A stretch of DNA of 34,028 nt from Draconibacterium orientale (GCA_022736595.1 DZDC01000007.1:1-34028), one strand, 5' to 3'. Positions 9,901 through 18,364 are shown, counted from the first letter of the stretch. Numbers and translations are program-made. Notes: generated by a model from the letters alone, not told the origin.

Positions 9901-10171
9901 CGACACTCACCCCTAAGGGAGCAATCCCATCTTCCACATTGAAATTTGTAAAACGTTCTCCATCAAATTTACTTAGACCGCTTTGGGTTCCTATCCATAT
10001 AAACCCGTCTGAAGTTTGAATTATCGACTTGACTTTGGTATGACCAAGACCTTGTTTTACATTATAGTTTTCAAAAAAATACTGCTGAGCTTGGACTTTC
10101 AATCCACACGCAACCAACAATATTAAAAAATTCAAAACAAAAATCGAATTAAAGACTATATGCTTTTTCAT
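6941..10171 (-). CDS. Membrane sensor phosphatase: periplasmic two-component-regulator propeller + Y_Y_Y domain + TM + coiled coil + SpoIIE/PP2C domain (SiaA-like output)
   Basis: 1076 aa; signal peptide; repeated WIGT/VWVGT propeller motifs; TM TLWFYTLAALVLIISIVIFV; PP2C motifs DIVSGDFHW, ADCTGHGVPGAFMSMIS, DGLDIALLSID, STDGYIDQFGG, IDDVLVIGIRL. Confidence 0.93.
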   Translation of the reverse strand: MKKHIVFNSIFVLNFLILLVACGLKVQAQQYFFENYNVKQGLGHTKVKSIIQTSDGFIWIGTQSGLSKFDGERFTNFNVEDGIAPLGVSVVYTDSNEAIWVGHFSGGLSVYRNKKFQQIVLKKVKGDITDIKVDKNGRLYIATLESGVYCIDDPNAKIIHVDTILNESNGLSNNVFSMSNSPSLGMLFVTRYGVKYLNSKTNKYEFVNEMFFNWPQYFSIIKVHEDNKGGFWVGTYNGGLYYYSNINAVPKIYDQRDGLASNWVSEIFTDQYHRTWVGTHGGGISLFHEGKITTFNEANGLIDDKINCITSDREGNVLIGTYSKGLLIFKGFAFRNYYQMSNNKPVQIQSIASVDNEYWFGSNVGVYIAKVENEKVSSLKTIVKDDIDLQSNDIRFIKKDKLGNMWIGTWGGGVSYYSVKAKRMKLALDLTNMIMMSTNSANVTAMEIDGKDHVWVGTYDGLLYYEPESGRLERLTQSSGLVNNDISALYYDSEGVLWVGHREKGLTKIKGSDVKPYSFGVNITPTAIFGNEASLWVGTEGMGLYLVKNKTIKSHFTLENGLRSNLISGLALDKIGNLIIGTNNGLNVYNLKTNDLQFFDANTGFIGVEVKPSAVYIDSKGLIWCGTSAGVTEINTKLLTINKLEPITLITRLRVNLQDVEMTDQLVFSYTQNSILIDFKSICISDASKVAYKVRLLGAQNEWQPSTNQTYANFPALPPGDYVFEVMAQNNNGIWNKVPQQLKFTIRPPFWQTLWFYTLAALVLIISIVIFVKVRERQLKQEKAELEQKVKERTIEISHKNELLAQKNKDITDSINYAQRIQRAVLPPHDTMAKVLSAFHVFYRPKDIVSGDFHWNTFYKQRLIVAAADCTGHGVPGAFMSMISISSLNKVVKEKQITDPAEILNHMRTDIITDLKQSGDTQSKDGLDIALLSIDPKTRNVKFAGAYNSLYIVKSHEVDESKIDFEFGYSVFQNRLIEVKADRMPIGVSERMNIPFTTKELQLEEGDCLYISTDGYIDQFGGADGKKLMSKRFKELLLQLPQKMGEESNQILDNQLIKWRGSIEQIDDVLVIGIRL

Positions 10172-10213
10172 GGGAAAGAAATTCGTTTGGTTGAGCTTAG
10201 TAGTGCTAAAACA

Positions 10214-10243
10214 AAAAGGAGAAGGGGTTGTCCTTCTCCTTTT
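10214..10243 (-). terminator. Hairpin with T-rich tail between the caspase gene and the propeller-phosphatase gene
   Basis: 12-bp perfect stem AAAAGGAGAAGG / CCTTCTCCTTTT, 6-nt loop; minus-strand tail TGTTTT. Confidence 0.75.
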
Positions 10244-10258
10244 CTATTTAAAAACCGA

Positions 10259-12607
10259 TTATTTGCGTATAAAAAAGAACGTTCCATTTTCATCAGCCAG
10301 CCCATCGATTTTTCCAAACTGGGGAGCTTGCTGGTTGTTCTTGACTACTGCTGATTTTACAGATTTAACAATGGACTCGATAGGGATACAGGAATTGGGA
10401 TTATGAATAAGTGAATTAGCAAAGGTTTTGGTAAATTGAGAGTTATCGGAGGCTAATTCGTAGCCAGCAGAACTAAATACCTGGCTCGACTTAAACTTTG
10501 TAGCTTTCCAATCGGCACAGTCTCTTTCAATAATATCTGATCTCATTGCTTGATAAAAAGAAGGCCCAGATTCACAAGCATCGGTAATTACCAACGTATG
10601 AGTGATGACAGAGCTGTAGCTATTCATAGAGGCTTTAAGGGCAGTGATATTAAAATAAGTAAATTCGTCATCAGTTTTGCCGTCAACAGGAATCCAATAT
10701 CCAGTGCTATTTATAAATTTCCCATGACCCGCGTACCATACAATGATGGAGCTAACCCTATTCTTAATTACTAGATCGCGCAATTCGATGGAAAAGAATT
10801 TCTCCATTTGATTTTTGGTCATATTCCTCTTATGAATCACATTATTGATGTTGTAGTTAGATAGTGCCGATTTCATCATGGTGATATCTTTTGTGGGGCC
10901 ACTAAGCGAAGCAAATGTGCTATACTCTGAATTTTCTATAAATACAACCCATGTTTTTCCCATTGGATTTTCGGTAGCAATAGCCGCTCCCTCTCGATTA
11001 AGAAGAAATTCCTTAATGGATTTATTTCCATAAATATCTATAACCTCAACGGTAATTTTAGTCTTATTTGCAATGCTAACCGTAGCCGCAAAAGCAGGAT
11101 TCAAAGTGGAAGGAATATAGCTTGCATTTACACTATCGATCTGAACACTAGCAATCTTACTTTCATCGGTAATTGCACCTTCGATAAACAAACTGTTGGT
11201 ATTGGCTTCGAGGTAAATTTGTCCATCGTCAGAAGGAACGGGCGATATCAAAGCAATTATTGGGGCATTAATTTCGGTACGTTCGATGGGATAAACATCG
11301 GCACGAACGTTATCATAAACATCCTTGGCGACAATCTTAATTTCAGTAGCTTCAGCCACATTAATATTGGCTACAAATTCGTTAATTCGAGAGGTACTAT
11401 CAAACTTTACATCCACACCATTAATCGAAAACGATTTTATTGGGCTTTGATCATCTACTCTTCCAACAATTTCTTGAACTTCCTTACCTTTGATAATTTG
11501 CATTTTCTTGGAAGCATTAATTACTGGTGCATCAATAACTATAACAGGTTTTGCATTCTCTCTTTTAAGCTCAAATAGTCTAACTTCTGCATCAGCAATC
11601 ATTTTTACTGCAGCAGCATCGGTTAGACCTAAGGTTTTCAATTTTTCATAGTCTGCTATTGCTTTATCAAAATTCTGAATTTCCTCGTACGAAGCAGCTC
11701 TATTAAAATAAGCAGGATAATATTGTGGATCGAGGCTCATGACACTCGTAAAGTCATTAATAGCACTGGTATGTTGTTTGAAGTCGTAATAAATACCCCC
11801 GCGTTTGAAAAATACATCTTTCAAAAAAGGATCGTTGGGATATAATACTATTATCTGGGATAAATCGTTGATGGCATTAATATAATCCATTTTCTTGTGA
11901 TAAGCTAAGGCTCTAATCCAATAAGCTTGCATACTGCGTTGATCGATACCCATGGCTGAATTGGCACTCATTATCGTTTGGTCGAATAGATTTTGATAAA
12001 AATAAGTATTAGCTAATCCTAAATATCCTTCAATGTTTTTTGGATCCATACCAATGGCCAATTGATAATAATTTTGAGCATCAACATACTTTTGGCTTGC
12101 ATAAAGAACCGTGGCTTTGTCAAAATAGGCTTGATAGTTCTTTTTAACTTCAAGTGCTTTGTTTGCAGTTTCGAGTGCTTCATCAAATCTACTCATTGCG
12201 TGCAACGACATCACTTTGTAATGAAATGCTGGCAAACTTTTCTTATCTAAAAGTAAAGTTTTATCAGCATATTTAACTGAACTTTCATATTGATTCAAAG
12301 TGTATGAAATCTCAGTCAATTTTAAAGTGTACTCCTCAGATTTTGGGTCAAGGATGGATGCACGTTCGTAGTCTAAAAGTGCTTTATTTAACTCAGTAAT
12401 ATTTACATAAGCTTTAGCACGCGCTACAAAAGCATCCGCATTATTAGGTTCAAGTTCTAAGGCTTTAGTAAAATTCTCAATTGCATCTTGGTAGCTTTTA
12501 CTTTCAGCAAAGGTTTCACCAGTTTTTAAAAACTTCTTTGCATTTTGACCATACAAAATAGTGGTAGTCAATAGTAAAATAATTAGGAAGGGTATTTGTG
12601 ATTTCAT
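10259..12607 (-). CDS. Exported TPR-repeat protein with C-terminal caspase-fold (peptidase C14-like) domain
   Basis: 782 aa; signal peptide MKSQIPFLIILLLTTTILYGQ; many TPRs (ALELEPNNADAFVARAKAY etc.); Ig-like middle region; His motif SIIVWYAGHGKF and Cys motif TLVITDACESG. Confidence 0.9.
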   Translation of the reverse strand: MKSQIPFLIILLLTTTILYGQNAKKFLKTGETFAESKSYQDAIENFTKALELEPNNADAFVARAKAYVNITELNKALLDYERASILDPKSEEYTLKLTEISYTLNQYESSVKYADKTLLLDKKSLPAFHYKVMSLHAMSRFDEALETANKALEVKKNYQAYFDKATVLYASQKYVDAQNYYQLAIGMDPKNIEGYLGLANTYFYQNLFDQTIMSANSAMGIDQRSMQAYWIRALAYHKKMDYINAINDLSQIIVLYPNDPFLKDVFFKRGGIYYDFKQHTSAINDFTSVMSLDPQYYPAYFNRAASYEEIQNFDKAIADYEKLKTLGLTDAAAVKMIADAEVRLFELKRENAKPVIVIDAPVINASKKMQIIKGKEVQEIVGRVDDQSPIKSFSINGVDVKFDSTSRINEFVANINVAEATEIKIVAKDVYDNVRADVYPIERTEINAPIIALISPVPSDDGQIYLEANTNSLFIEGAITDESKIASVQIDSVNASYIPSTLNPAFAATVSIANKTKITVEVIDIYGNKSIKEFLLNREGAAIATENPMGKTWVVFIENSEYSTFASLSGPTKDITMMKSALSNYNINNVIHKRNMTKNQMEKFFSIELRDLVIKNRVSSIIVWYAGHGKFINSTGYWIPVDGKTDDEFTYFNITALKASMNSYSSVITHTLVITDACESGPSFYQAMRSDIIERDCADWKATKFKSSQVFSSAGYELASDNSQFTKTFANSLIHNPNSCIPIESIVKSVKSAVVKNNQQAPQFGKIDGLADENGTFFFIRK

Positions 12608-12648
12608 AAGAAAATTATTATTATAATTGATATATACACTTAAGGTTG

Positions 12649-12656
12649 CAAATATA
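12649..12656 (-). promoter_or_regulatory. Bacteroidota-type -7 box (TATATTTG) upstream of the TPR-caspase gene
   Basis: Minus strand TATATTTG matches TAnnTTTG, about 40 nt before the start codon. The -33 element is not clear. Confidence 0.45.
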
Positions 12657-12710
12657 GGTCAAACGAAAAGCAAATAGCATTCAAAAATGTAAATAATTAT
12701 CATTAAAGGC

Positions 12711-12735
12711 AAAAACGGGCAAAATACCTATGCCC
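12711..12735 (-). terminator. Intrinsic terminator after pyrH
   Basis: Minus strand GGGCA-TAGGTATTT-TGCCC-GTTTTT. Confidence 0.6.
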
Positions 12736-12746
12736 CTGATTCTGTA

Positions 12747-13454
12747 CTAATCAGCAATAATAGTCCCCATTGGTTTACCTTGAACCACTTTTAAGAGCTC
12801 ATCTTTACGGTTCATATTAAAAACATAGATTGGCAAATGATTTTCTTGACAAAGAGTGAAGGAAGTTAAATCCATGATTGCCAATCGTTTTTCGTAGGCT
12901 TCAGTAAAACTGAGCTTTTGATATTTTACTGCATCCTGGAATTTTTCAGGATCCTTATCATAAACACCATCCACTCGAGTTCCTTTAAGGATGACGTCTG
13001 CTTTAATTTCTATTGCACGCAGTGCACTTGCGGTGTCCGTTGTAAAATATGGGTTACCTGTTCCTCCACTGATTATTACAATTTTCCCATCTTCCATATA
13101 TGAAATAGCCCTTTTACTGCTCATGCGTTCAGCAATGGGGTCAATTTCCAATCCCCCTAAAAGTTTAGTTGCAATTCCTAATTTCTCAATGGCACCTTGA
13201 ATAGCCATAGAGTTAATTACGGTGGCCAACATTCCCATATAATCGCCTTGAACTCGATCAAGACCTTGGCTTGCTCCTTTTAATCCTCTGAAAATATTAC
13301 CACCACCAATAACAATAGCAATTTGAATTCCAGATTGATACGCTTTTTCAATTTCCAAGGCATAGTCATTCAATCGTTGTGGATCAATACCATATTGTTG
13401 GTCACCCATTAATGCTTCGCCGCTGAGTTTTAGAAGGATTCTATTAAATTTCAT
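12747..13454 (-). CDS. pyrH: UMP kinase
   Basis: RILLKLSGEALMGD, VIGGGNIFRG, GGTGNPYFTTDTASALRA. Confidence 0.97.
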   Translation of the reverse strand: MKFNRILLKLSGEALMGDQQYGIDPQRLNDYALEIEKAYQSGIQIAIVIGGGNIFRGLKGASQGLDRVQGDYMGMLATVINSMAIQGAIEKLGIATKLLGGLEIDPIAERMSSKRAISYMEDGKIVIISGGTGNPYFTTDTASALRAIEIKADVILKGTRVDGVYDKDPEKFQDAVKYQKLSFTEAYEKRLAIMDLTSFTLCQENHLPIYVFNMNRKDELLKVVQGKPMGTIIAD

Positions 13455-13586
13455 TATTTTGATTATTTGAATATTATAAAAGAAAATTGTCTATCGAGGT
13501 GATTGATTTACCAATCCTAAGCATCATAAATACTTCTGTACAAAGATACAAAAGCTCTTTAACTGCGATGAAGTTTTTAAAACAAA

Positions 13587-13613
13587 AAAAAACCATCCGT
13601 AAACGGATGGTTT
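13587..13613 (-). terminator. Intrinsic terminator after tsf
   Basis: Minus strand AAACCATCC-GTTTAC-GGATGGTTTTTTTTT. Confidence 0.85.
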
Positions 13614-13635
13614 CGCTTGTATTTTGTGTAAATTC

Positions 13636-14466
13636 TTACAAGGCTACGCGGTAAAACTCGGTAACGGTAAGATTTTTATCGGCAGATTTAAGATACTGAT
13701 CAACAGTCATTTTATTATCGCGAACAAAGTCTTGAGCAAGAAGTGTATTTTCTTTATAGAATTTATTCAATTTACCTAAAGCAATCTTTTCAAGCATAGC
13801 TTCAGGTTTACCTTCTTGACGAGCTTGATCCTTACCAATTTCGATTTCTTTCTGAATGGTAGCATCATCTACACCACTTTTATCAAGGGCGATGGGAGCC
13901 ATTGCTGCAATTTGCATATTTACTTCTTTTCCAATAGTTTGGATATCAGCAACGTTGGGCATATTTAGGCCCATGATGGTAGCTAAGCGATTTCCTGGAT
14001 GGATGTAGGAAAATACGATGGGTGCAGTTATGGTTTTAAAGTCCACAATATCGATTTTCTCACCAATTTTTGCCAATTGGTCCAAAATCATATCTTGAAT
14101 AGAGATACCATTGATAGTAGTAGCTTTAAGTACTTCTACACTTTGAATTTTCAATTCGGCAGCTTTCTCGCAAATATCGGTAACGAATTTTACGAAAGCA
14201 TCGTTTTTGGCAACGAAATCGGTTTCACAGCTAATACGAACAATTGCTCCATACTGTTTGTCATCAGCTAATTTAGCAATGATAACACCTTCAGCAGCAT
14301 CACGATCAGCGCGTTTATCGGCCACTTTTTGACCCTTTTTACGAAGTATTTCAATTGCTTTCTCAGAATCGCCATCGGCTTCAGTAAGAGCAACTTTACA
14401 ATCCATCATTCCGGCTCCGGTAATTTTACGAAGCTCATTAACTTGAGTGGCAGTGATATTAGCCAT
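13636..14466 (-). CDS. tsf: Translation elongation factor Ts
   Basis: VNELRKITGAGMMDCKVALTEADGDSEKAIEILRKKG and CETDFVAKNDAFV. Confidence 0.98.
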   Translation of the reverse strand: MANITATQVNELRKITGAGMMDCKVALTEADGDSEKAIEILRKKGQKVADKRADRDAAEGVIIAKLADDKQYGAIVRISCETDFVAKNDAFVKFVTDICEKAAELKIQSVEVLKATTINGISIQDMILDQLAKIGEKIDIVDFKTITAPIVFSYIHPGNRLATIMGLNMPNVADIQTIGKEVNMQIAAMAPIALDKSGVDDATIQKEIEIGKDQARQEGKPEAMLEKIALGKLNKFYKENTLLAQDFVRDNKMTVDQYLKSADKNLTVTEFYRVAL

Positions 14467-14494
14467 TTTATAATGTTTTATAGATTAATAAATA

Positions 14495-15253
14495 CTAGTT
14501 TTCAGTATCGTTTTTGGCTTGACTTTCGGCTTTGGGTTGATCATCAACCTTTTTATCCTTATCAAATTTGCGTTCAGCAGCACCTTCTTCAATAGCAGCA
14601 CAAATGGTATCAACGATTAAGAAGATTGATTTGGAAGCATCATCATTAGCAGGGATTACGAAATCTACAAGATTTGGATTAGAGTTGGTATCCACCATAG
14701 CAAAAACTGGGATATCTAATTTTTTAGCTTCAGCCACAGCGATATGTTCTTTAACGATATCAACGATAAACAATGCAGAAGGAAGACGTGATAGGTCAGA
14801 AATACTTCCTAAGTTTTTGTCAAGTTTAGCACGTTCGCGGCTAAGTTGTAGGCGCTCGCGTTTTGAAAGGCTGGTAAAAGCAGTGTCTTTCATCAACTTG
14901 TCGATGTTATCCATTTTCTTTACAGCTTTACGAATGGTAGCAAAGTTAGTAAGCATACCACCGGGCCAACGCTCAGTAACGTAAGGCATTCCTGATTGTT
15001 TTACGCGATCGGCTACGATATCTTTAGCTTGCTTTTTAGTAGCAACGAAAAGAATTTTACGACCAGACTTTGCAATTTGCTTAGCAGCGGCAGCAGCTTG
15101 TTCGAGTAGAACTTCAGTTTTATGAAGGTCAATGATGTGAATACCATTTTTCTCCATAAAAATATAGGGAGCCATGTTGGGATTCCATTTGCGTTTTAGG
15201 TGACCGAAATGTACGCCAGCATCAAGCAGCGTATCAAAATTTACTTTAGACAT
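14495..15253 (-). CDS. rpsB: 30S ribosomal protein S2
   Basis: MSKVNFDTLLDAGVHFGHLKRKWNPNMAPYIF; internal ATG (15251-15253) preferred over the track start at 15310. Confidence 0.97.
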   Translation of the reverse strand: MSKVNFDTLLDAGVHFGHLKRKWNPNMAPYIFMEKNGIHIIDLHKTEVLLEQAAAAAKQIAKSGRKILFVATKKQAKDIVADRVKQSGMPYVTERWPGGMLTNFATIRKAVKKMDNIDKLMKDTAFTSLSKRERLQLSRERAKLDKNLGSISDLSRLPSALFIVDIVKEHIAVAEAKKLDIPVFAMVDTNSNPNLVDFVIPANDDASKSIFLIVDTICAAIEEGAAERKFDKDKKVDDQPKAESQAKNDTEN

Positions 15254-15379
15254 AGTTTTAAATTTAAATTTGTTTACATTCTGTTTAAAAAACAACCTCT
15301 GGGTAGCCACTTATAAAACGGGTAGCCCCTTATAAAGAAGGTGAGTCCCAGAAGTTTAGATACTAAACAATAATATCGA

Positions 15380-15766
15380 TTAACGTTTGGAGAATTGGAA
15401 ACGTTTGCGTGCCTTTGGTTGACCGGGCTTTTTACGTTCTACCATACGAGGATCGCGACGAAGGAGACCTTCTTTTTTGAGGGCAGGACGATAGTTTTCG
15501 TCAATCTCAACTAAAGCGCGAGAGATGGCTAAGCGTAAAGCTTCAGCTTGACCGTTAATACCGCCACCATCAAGGTTAACCTTAACATCGTATTTACCAA
15601 TGTTATCGGTGATCAAGAAGGCTTGAGTAGCAACGTACTGAAGAATTCCAGTGGTAAAATACTCTTTGTAATCGCGGTTGTTAACGGTGATTTTGCCGTT
15701 ACCGGGTGTCATATAAATACGAGCTACAGCTGTCTTTCTACGACCGAGTTCATTGATTACTTCCAT
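15380..15766 (-). CDS. rpsI: 30S ribosomal protein S9
   Basis: GRRKTAVARIYMTPGNGKITVNNR ... RKKPGQPKARKRFQFSKR. Confidence 0.98.
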   Translation of the reverse strand: MEVINELGRRKTAVARIYMTPGNGKITVNNRDYKEYFTTGILQYVATQAFLITDNIGKYDVKVNLDGGGINGQAEALRLAISRALVEIDENYRPALKKEGLLRRDPRMVERKKPGQPKARKRFQFSKR

Positions 15767-15768
15767 GT

Positions 15769-16224
15769 TTATTTAAGATCTTTTAGGTTCAACAATTGTG
15801 GCTTTTGGGCTTCATGAGGATGGGTGTTACCTGCATAAACATGCAAATTACGATAGAGATCATCTCCTAATTTGTTTTTAGGAAGCATACCTCTTACTGC
15901 CATCTCAATGATGCTGATGGGTTTGGTGGTTAAAAGTTGTGCAGGTGTTGCAAAACGTTGACCACCAGGATAACCGGTGTGACGAACATAGACTTTATCA
16001 GTCATTTTTTTGCCCCTTAATACTACTTTTTCTGCATTGATAACAATCACATTGTCACCACAGTCCACATGAGGAGTGTAGTCAACTTTGTGTTTACCAC
16101 GAAGCAGGAATGCTACTTTTGAGGCCATACGACCAAGAGTAGCACCTTCAGCATCGATAAGAACCCAGTTTTTATGAACGGTTTCCTTATTTGCTGATAT
16201 TGTTTTATAACTCAAAGTGTTCAT
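15769..16224 (-). CDS. rplM: 50S ribosomal protein L13
   Basis: WVLIDAEGATLGRMASKVAFLLRGKHK ... VRHTGYPGG ... AVRGMLPKNKLG. Confidence 0.98.
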   Translation of the reverse strand: MNTLSYKTISANKETVHKNWVLIDAEGATLGRMASKVAFLLRGKHKVDYTPHVDCGDNVIVINAEKVVLRGKKMTDKVYVRHTGYPGGQRFATPAQLLTTKPISIIEMAVRGMLPKNKLGDDLYRNLHVYAGNTHPHEAQKPQLLNLKDLK

Positions 16225-16412
16225 TTGCTTTGCTTTAGATAAAAATTATTAAAATAAATAAATTTAACTTCCTTGGGCTGTGTCATTTGGGCAAAATTCA
16301 CCGGCTTATGGTGCACCATCACCATTTCTTTTCTAATTCCGGTTAAAACACTGCTTTTTGAAGTAATTCCCTGATTTAAAGCAAGATGTTTCACTTCCTT
16401 AAAATCGGGCTG
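16225..16412 (-). ncRNA. Candidate cis-regulatory 5' leader of rplM (L13 leader-like)
   Basis: About 180 nt between a TAATTTTG -7 box and rplM; ATGGTGCACCAT hairpin flanked by ACCGG/CCGGT; repeated CAGCCC...AAGGAAGTkAAA motif. Confidence 0.5.
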
Positions 16413-16420
16413 CAAAATTA
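16413..16420 (-). promoter_or_regulatory. -7 promoter element TAATTTTG for the rplM operon
   Basis: Minus-strand match to TAnnTTTG, about 190 nt upstream of rplM. Confidence 0.5.
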
Positions 16421-16526
16421 GAACTTATTTTTATATCTACCAAATGTTTACATAAATATTTTAGCTCCAAAATGGCCTTTTCGTTAAGATATATTATAAT
16501 GTCTATTTTTCGGGCCGATTTAATAC

Positions 16527-16534
16527 TACTTTTG
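16527..16534 (+). promoter_or_regulatory. -7 promoter element TACTTTTG for typA
   Basis: TAnnTTTG match 19 nt upstream of the ATG. Confidence 0.55.
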
Positions 16535-16552
16535 CCGCTCAAAAATTTGTAA

Positions 16553-18364
16553 ATGGAGGAATTAAGAAATATTGCAATTATTGCCCACGTTGACCACGGC
16601 AAGACTACTTTGGTTGACCGATTGTTACACCAAGTAAAGATGTTTCGTGAGAACGAAAATGTAGGTGAACTCATATTAGATAACAACGACCTAGAGCGAG
16701 AAAGGGGGATTACCATTCTTGCTAAAAACGTATCGTTACGATATAAAGATGTAAAAATAAACGTAATTGATACTCCCGGTCACTCGGATTTTGGTGGTGA
16801 GGTAGAGCGCGTGCTCAACATGGCAGATGGGGTTCTGTTGATTGTAGATGCTTTTGAAGGCCCCATGCCTCAAACGCGTTTCGTTTTGCAAAAAGCAATT
16901 CAATTGAATTTAAAACCCATCATAGTTATTAATAAGGTGGACAAGCCCAATTGCACCCCTGAGGAAACCCAAGATGCAGTATTTGACCTTATGTTCAGTC
17001 TTGATGCTTCTGAAGATCAACTTAACTTTCCCACTGTTTATGGTTCTGCGAAAGCAGGATGGATGGGCCCTGACTGGGACAAGCCCACAGAAGATGTGAG
17101 CTATCTATTGGATGTAATTATTGAGCATATTCCAGCTCCAAAGCGTCAAGCGGGAATCCTGCAATTGCAAATTACCAGCCTCGACTTTTCAAGTTATACT
17201 GGCAGAATTGCCATTGGAAAGATTACCCGAGGAAGTTTGAAAGCAGGGCAAAACATCAGTGTTGTGAATAAAGATGGTCAAATCTTAAAAAGCAATATTA
17301 AGGAAGCTTATACTTTTGAAGGTTTAGGAAAGCAAAAAACTAAAGCCGAAATTTTTTCAGGTGAAATCTGTGCTATTCTCGGACTGGAACAGTTTGATAT
17401 TGGAGACACCATTTCAGATTTTGAAAACCCTGAGGCATTACCTCCTATTACGGTTGATGAGCCCACCATGAGTATGCTTTTTACCATTAATAATTCTCCT
17501 TTTTACGGCCAAGATGGAAAATTTGTAACCTCCCGTCAAATAAGAGAACGTCTTTATAGTGAAACTGAAAGAAATTTAGCACTTAGGGTTCAAGATACTA
17601 ACTCTGCCGACTCATTTATTGTCTATGGCAGGGGAATTCTTCACTTATCCATTCTTGTAGAAACCATGCGTAGAGAAGGTTTTGAATTGCAGCTTGGTCA
17701 ACCACAAGTAATTGTGAAAGAAATAGATGGGATAAAACAAGAACCCATTGAAGCCATGACCGTACAAGTTCCTGAGATTTTTGCGGGTAAAGTCATTGAG
17801 TTAGTAACCATGCGTAAGGGAGAAATTGCTAATATTGAAGTTAAAGGAGATCGCTCTCATTTAGAGTTTTTCATTCCCTCCCGAGGCATTATTGGTCTAA
17901 GAAACCAAATGCTGACTGCCACTGAAGGAGAAGCCGTCATGGCGCACCGTTTAGATCGTTACGAACCATGGAAAGGCGAATTGGGAATTAGACGCAATGG
18001 GGCTTTGATTGCCCTTGAAACAGGCACTAGCATTCCTTTCTCCATTGATAAACTGCAAGATAGAGGAAGTTTCTTCATTCACCCTGGAGAAATGGTGTAT
18101 GAAGGTATGGTTATAGGAGAGCACATCCGTCAGGTTGATCTAGTAATTAACGTTGTAAAAACCAAGAAGTTAACCAATATGCGTGCTTCAGGAAGCGACG
18201 ACAAGGTTAGAATTGTTCCTGCCATTAAGTTTTCGTTGGAAGAAGCGATGGAATATATTCGTAACGACGAATTTCTTGAAGTTACTCCAAAGACCTTACG
18301 TTTGCGAAAGATAATGCTCAACGAAACCGATCGAAAAAGATTTAAAAACATCATCATCGAATAA
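16553..18364 (+). CDS. typA: Translational GTPase TypA/BipA
   Basis: IAIIAHVDHGKTTLVDRLL, RERGITILAKN, DTPGHSDFGGEVERVL, NKVDKP; BipA C-terminal RGIIGLRNQMLTAT. Confidence 0.97.
   Translation: MEELRNIAIIAHVDHGKTTLVDRLLHQVKMFRENENVGELILDNNDLERERGITILAKNVSLRYKDVKINVIDTPGHSDFGGEVERVLNMADGVLLIVDAFEGPMPQTRFVLQKAIQLNLKPIIVINKVDKPNCTPEETQDAVFDLMFSLDASEDQLNFPTVYGSAKAGWMGPDWDKPTEDVSYLLDVIIEHIPAPKRQAGILQLQITSLDFSSYTGRIAIGKITRGSLKAGQNISVVNKDGQILKSNIKEAYTFEGLGKQKTKAEIFSGEICAILGLEQFDIGDTISDFENPEALPPITVDEPTMSMLFTINNSPFYGQDGKFVTSRQIRERLYSETERNLALRVQDTNSADSFIVYGRGILHLSILVETMRREGFELQLGQPQVIVKEIDGIKQEPIEAMTVQVPEIFAGKVIELVTMRKGEIANIEVKGDRSHLEFFIPSRGIIGLRNQMLTATEGEAVMAHRLDRYEPWKGELGIRRNGALIALETGTSIPFSIDKLQDRGSFFIHPGEMVYEGMVIGEHIRQVDLVINVVKTKKLTNMRASGSDDKVRIVPAIKFSLEEAMEYIRNDEFLEVTPKTLRLRKIMLNETDRKRFKNIIIE

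Noticed and set aside
10259-12607. Caspase gene as an abortive-infection/anti-phage effector
   Set aside because: The protein has a signal peptide and sits beside a partner-switch module and core genes. There is no nucleotide cyclase, gasdermin-like, NLR or phage-defence neighbour.
14568-14984. 138-aa ORF antisense to rpsB
   Set aside because: Shadow ORF opposite a conserved ribosomal protein gene.
16221-16415. 64-aa ORF upstream of rplM
   Set aside because: Low-complexity, non-family-like translation over a region that better fits a structured 5' leader.
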